The translations under genes were made by a program, and so were the position numbers. A stretch of 64,000 nucleotides of DNA from NCBI GenBank assembly GCA_002483365.1, contig DLHT01000012.1:1-64000 (forward strand), in the 5' to 3' direction. This DNA is from Cellvibrio sp. UBA7661. GTDB taxonomy: Bacteria; Pseudomonadota; Gammaproteobacteria; Pseudomonadales; Cellvibrionaceae. Shown here piece by piece: positions 62,264 through 64,000 of this stretch. Numbering within the stretch: position 1 is the stretch's first letter; each line of letters opens with the position of its first letter. The notes below the pieces were generated by a model. That model had not been told where the DNA came from, ran no database searches, and saw only the letters and a list, made by a program, of their open reading frames with translations.

Positions 62264-63577
62264 TTATCGGGTTTTTAGATATTTGGCAGGCGCGGCGTGA
62301 CTAATTCGCCATGCAGGTAAAAAACCACTGCACAGGCTTGCCACCAACGCGAGTAAAACAGCAGCGGCAATTGTCACACCGTTAAAGACCGCAACATTTT
62401 CGTAATTGCTGTAAAGCGCGCGCACAGCGGCGAGCCCACCGAACGACATAAGTAAACCGAGTAAAGCACCCGCAGCGCCAACGATAAAGGCTTCGGTTAA
62501 GTGCTGGAAAAATATAGAGTAACGACTCGCGCCCAGCGCCCGCCGAATACCCGCTTCCGGTGCTTTGCGCAGAAATTTTGCAAGCATCAAAACAGTACTA
62601 TTGACCAAACAAATCATAAGAAACACAAACGAGAGCATTAATAATTGTTTGTTATCTTTGGAGACCACATTATTAATGTTTAACCATTCTTGCGGCGTAT
62701 TCAGCTGATACCCCGGCGATCGTTTGAATCTGCCTTGCTCTTTTTGCGTGGCAATATAATTTTCCAGAAACTGGGTGAATTCCTGACGCTTCTCCGCTGA
62801 ATTAAGTCCAACCCAGGCTTGAATCCAAATCGTTTCGCTCTGTAAAAAATCCTGATGACTGCGTATGTTTTCATCTGACCACCCCTGAACATTGCCCCAA
62901 ATTTGGTAGGGCTTGGCGGCAGAGTGAAAGAACGGAATGTAAGCATCGGGCGCGGCTTCAAATGGGATATTATTCAAATCGTACACATTGGGCACCAGCT
63001 GCCATCGCTCACTGACCACACCCACTACCGTAAATAATTCACCATCCAGCAACAGAACCTGCCCCAAACTATTCGCGCCTTTAAAGAATTTATTGTTTAT
63101 ACCTTCACTAATAATGACTACATGTTCAGGGCTGTCATCCGCGTTTTTACTCCAGGGGCCGCCATAAATAAATTGCACATCAAACATGCTAAAAAAATCA
63201 CGCGTGGTCATGCGTGTATTGTAAGCCGATGGCAATTCGGACGATTCCGGGCGCTGAATAGTCACACCCACTTTACGTGAGATGACAATATCCTCAGCGA
63301 CATTTGCGTCATAAAGCGCTTTGGCATCCTGATAAGTGACTTGCGGTGGAATGGCGTTGAGGCTGAAGTATTCCCGTTCGGGATTCCATGAATTAAGTTG
63401 CACAGCAAAAATTCGGTCATTTTTATGCGCCATGGGATTGCTAGACACCACAGAATGCATGGTGAGAATTGTTAGATTGGCAGCGATACCGGTTGCGATG
63501 GCAAGCACCATCAACAGCGACAAGGTCGGAGTTTTACGCAGGCTATGCAATGACAACCGCAAATAATATTTCCACAT
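62264..63577 (-). CDS. MacB/FtsX-type ABC transporter permease
   Basis: This 437-residue partner permease has the same layout: an N-terminal helix (about 16-38), a periplasmic domain and three C-terminal helices. RKAPEAGIRRALGASRYSIF and GFLPAWRISHAAPAKYLKTR are the FtsX signatures. It is diverged from the downstream permease, so the two probably form a heterodimer. It is preceded by 14 bp by the ATPase gene. Substrate is unknown. Confidence 0.92.
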   Translation of the reverse strand: MWKYYLRLSLHSLRKTPTLSLLMVLAIATGIAANLTILTMHSVVSSNPMAHKNDRIFAVQLNSWNPEREYFSLNAIPPQVTYQDAKALYDANVAEDIVISRKVGVTIQRPESSELPSAYNTRMTTRDFFSMFDVQFIYGGPWSKNADDSPEHVVIISEGINNKFFKGANSLGQVLLLDGELFTVVGVVSERWQLVPNVYDLNNIPFEAAPDAYIPFFHSAAKPYQIWGNVQGWSDENIRSHQDFLQSETIWIQAWVGLNSAEKRQEFTQFLENYIATQKEQGRFKRSPGYQLNTPQEWLNINNVVSKDNKQLLMLSFVFLMICLVNSTVLMLAKFLRKAPEAGIRRALGASRYSIFFQHLTEAFIVGAAGALLGLLMSFGGLAAVRALYSNYENVAVFNGVTIAAAVLLALVASLCSGFLPAWRISHAAPAKYLKTR

Positions 63578-63591
63578 TTTTTCGCTCCAGA

Positions 63592-64000
63592 CTAAAGAGT
63601 ATTAGCCGTCAATTTCTCTTCGTTTTTTTCTTCATGATCTGAAGTTTTGATGGTGCCATCTGCATTTTTTGTAGCATCGGCATAAGATTCGTAGATTTTA
63701 AAATCGGTGACTTGCCCATCTACAATTTGTATATTGCGATGTGCGCGCCGCGCCAAATCCGGATCGTGGGTCACCATTACAATGGTCATTCCGTTTTTGT
63801 TGATCTCTTCAAGCATCTCCATAACTTGTCGCGCCATTAATGAATCGAGATTACCGGTTGGCTCATCCGCCAGTAAAAATTTAGGTTCGCCGGCAAGCGC
63901 ACGTGCAATTGCAACCCGCTGCTGTTGCCCACCCGATAATTGTGACGGCAAATGGCGCGCGCGCGCGGCCAGCCCCACCATCTCCAGCGCATTATTAATT
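63592..64000 (-). CDS. ABC transporter ATP-binding protein (partial, runs off window)
   Basis: This is the C-terminal 136 residues or so of a LolD/MacB-type ATPase; the frame stays open to the window edge (INNALEMVGLAARA...). The signature LSGGQQQRVAIARAL, Walker B LLADEPTGNLD and the H-loop VMVTHDPDLA are present. Walker A lies outside the window. A charged tail of about 40 residues after the core (ending EEKNEEKLTANTL) is longer than usual. It energises the two permeases that follow. Confidence 0.93.
   Translation of the reverse strand, partial: INNALEMVGLAARARHLPSQLSGGQQQRVAIARALAGEPKFLLADEPTGNLDSLMARQVMEMLEEINKNGMTIVMVTHDPDLARRAHRNIQIVDGQVTDFKIYESYADATKNADGTIKTSDHEEKNEEKLTANTL

Overview
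The window reads as a chromosomal segment of a free-living, aerobic gammaproteobacterium, most likely a polysaccharide degrader of the Cellvibrionaceae (Cellvibrio or a close relative). This is inferred from gene content and order; no 16S gene is present. Three things point this way: a Pseudomonas-like housekeeping order (tyrS, M23 peptidase, anmK, erpA, argC, hemJ), AmgK/MurU cell-wall recycling, and a GH94 phosphorylase operon that fits use of oxidised cellulose fragments.

Layout. 0-11.3 kb: core genes for translation (tyrS), cell wall (M23 peptidase, anmK, bactofilin), Fe-S assembly (erpA), arginine (argC), ClC chloride transport, and haem/thiamine synthesis (hemJ, thiE, hemL). 11.3-22.7 kb: a membrane protein flanked by two similar hairpins, then a full caa3-type cytochrome c oxidase locus read leftwards (coxB, coxA, ctaG, coxC, SURF1, a thioredoxin-like protein, ctaA, ctaB, PCuAC chaperone, Sco, Yip1). 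A DUF2909 gene sits in it on the opposite strand. 23-33 kb: a porin, then the conserved lptD-surA-pdxA-rsmA-apaG-apaH cluster, with amgK-murU divergent from lptD. 33-37 kb: a transmembrane Ser/Thr kinase with an unusual cysteine-paired periplasmic repeat and a linked exported protein, rpsT, and a DUF413/MaoP-like protein with a histone-H1-like tail.

37-43.8 kb: a sugar module with a GH94 phosphorylase (probably cellobionic-acid phosphorylase), a GPH-family symporter and a LacI regulator. A gluconokinase is divergent across a 16-bp palindrome. Together these would import cellobionate, split it into glucose-1-phosphate and gluconate, and phosphorylate the gluconate. 43.8-48.6 kb: a double-propeller phytase-like protein and a TonB-dependent receptor. 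48.8-53.3 kb: signalling genes, namely a degenerate GGDEF protein, an AraC regulator with an in-frame 12-bp tandem repeat, a soluble PAS-PAS-MCP (BdlA-like) protein and an EAL protein. 53.4-55.6 kb: a divergent AraC/MFS efflux pair.

55.7-57.9 kb is the most unusual region. Four small leftward genes each end at a long imperfect palindrome bounded by ATAAC and GTTAT. Three of these palindromes are about 128 bp and clearly related; the fourth is short and divergent. The layout is that of integron gene cassettes with attC sites, with no integrase in the window, so it is an orphan cassette array. One cassette gene is split by an in-frame TAA at codon 24. 58.3 kb to the end: a histidine kinase, a sigma-54-type response regulator, two FtsX/MacB permeases and an ABC ATPase that runs off the window, forming one leftward operon.
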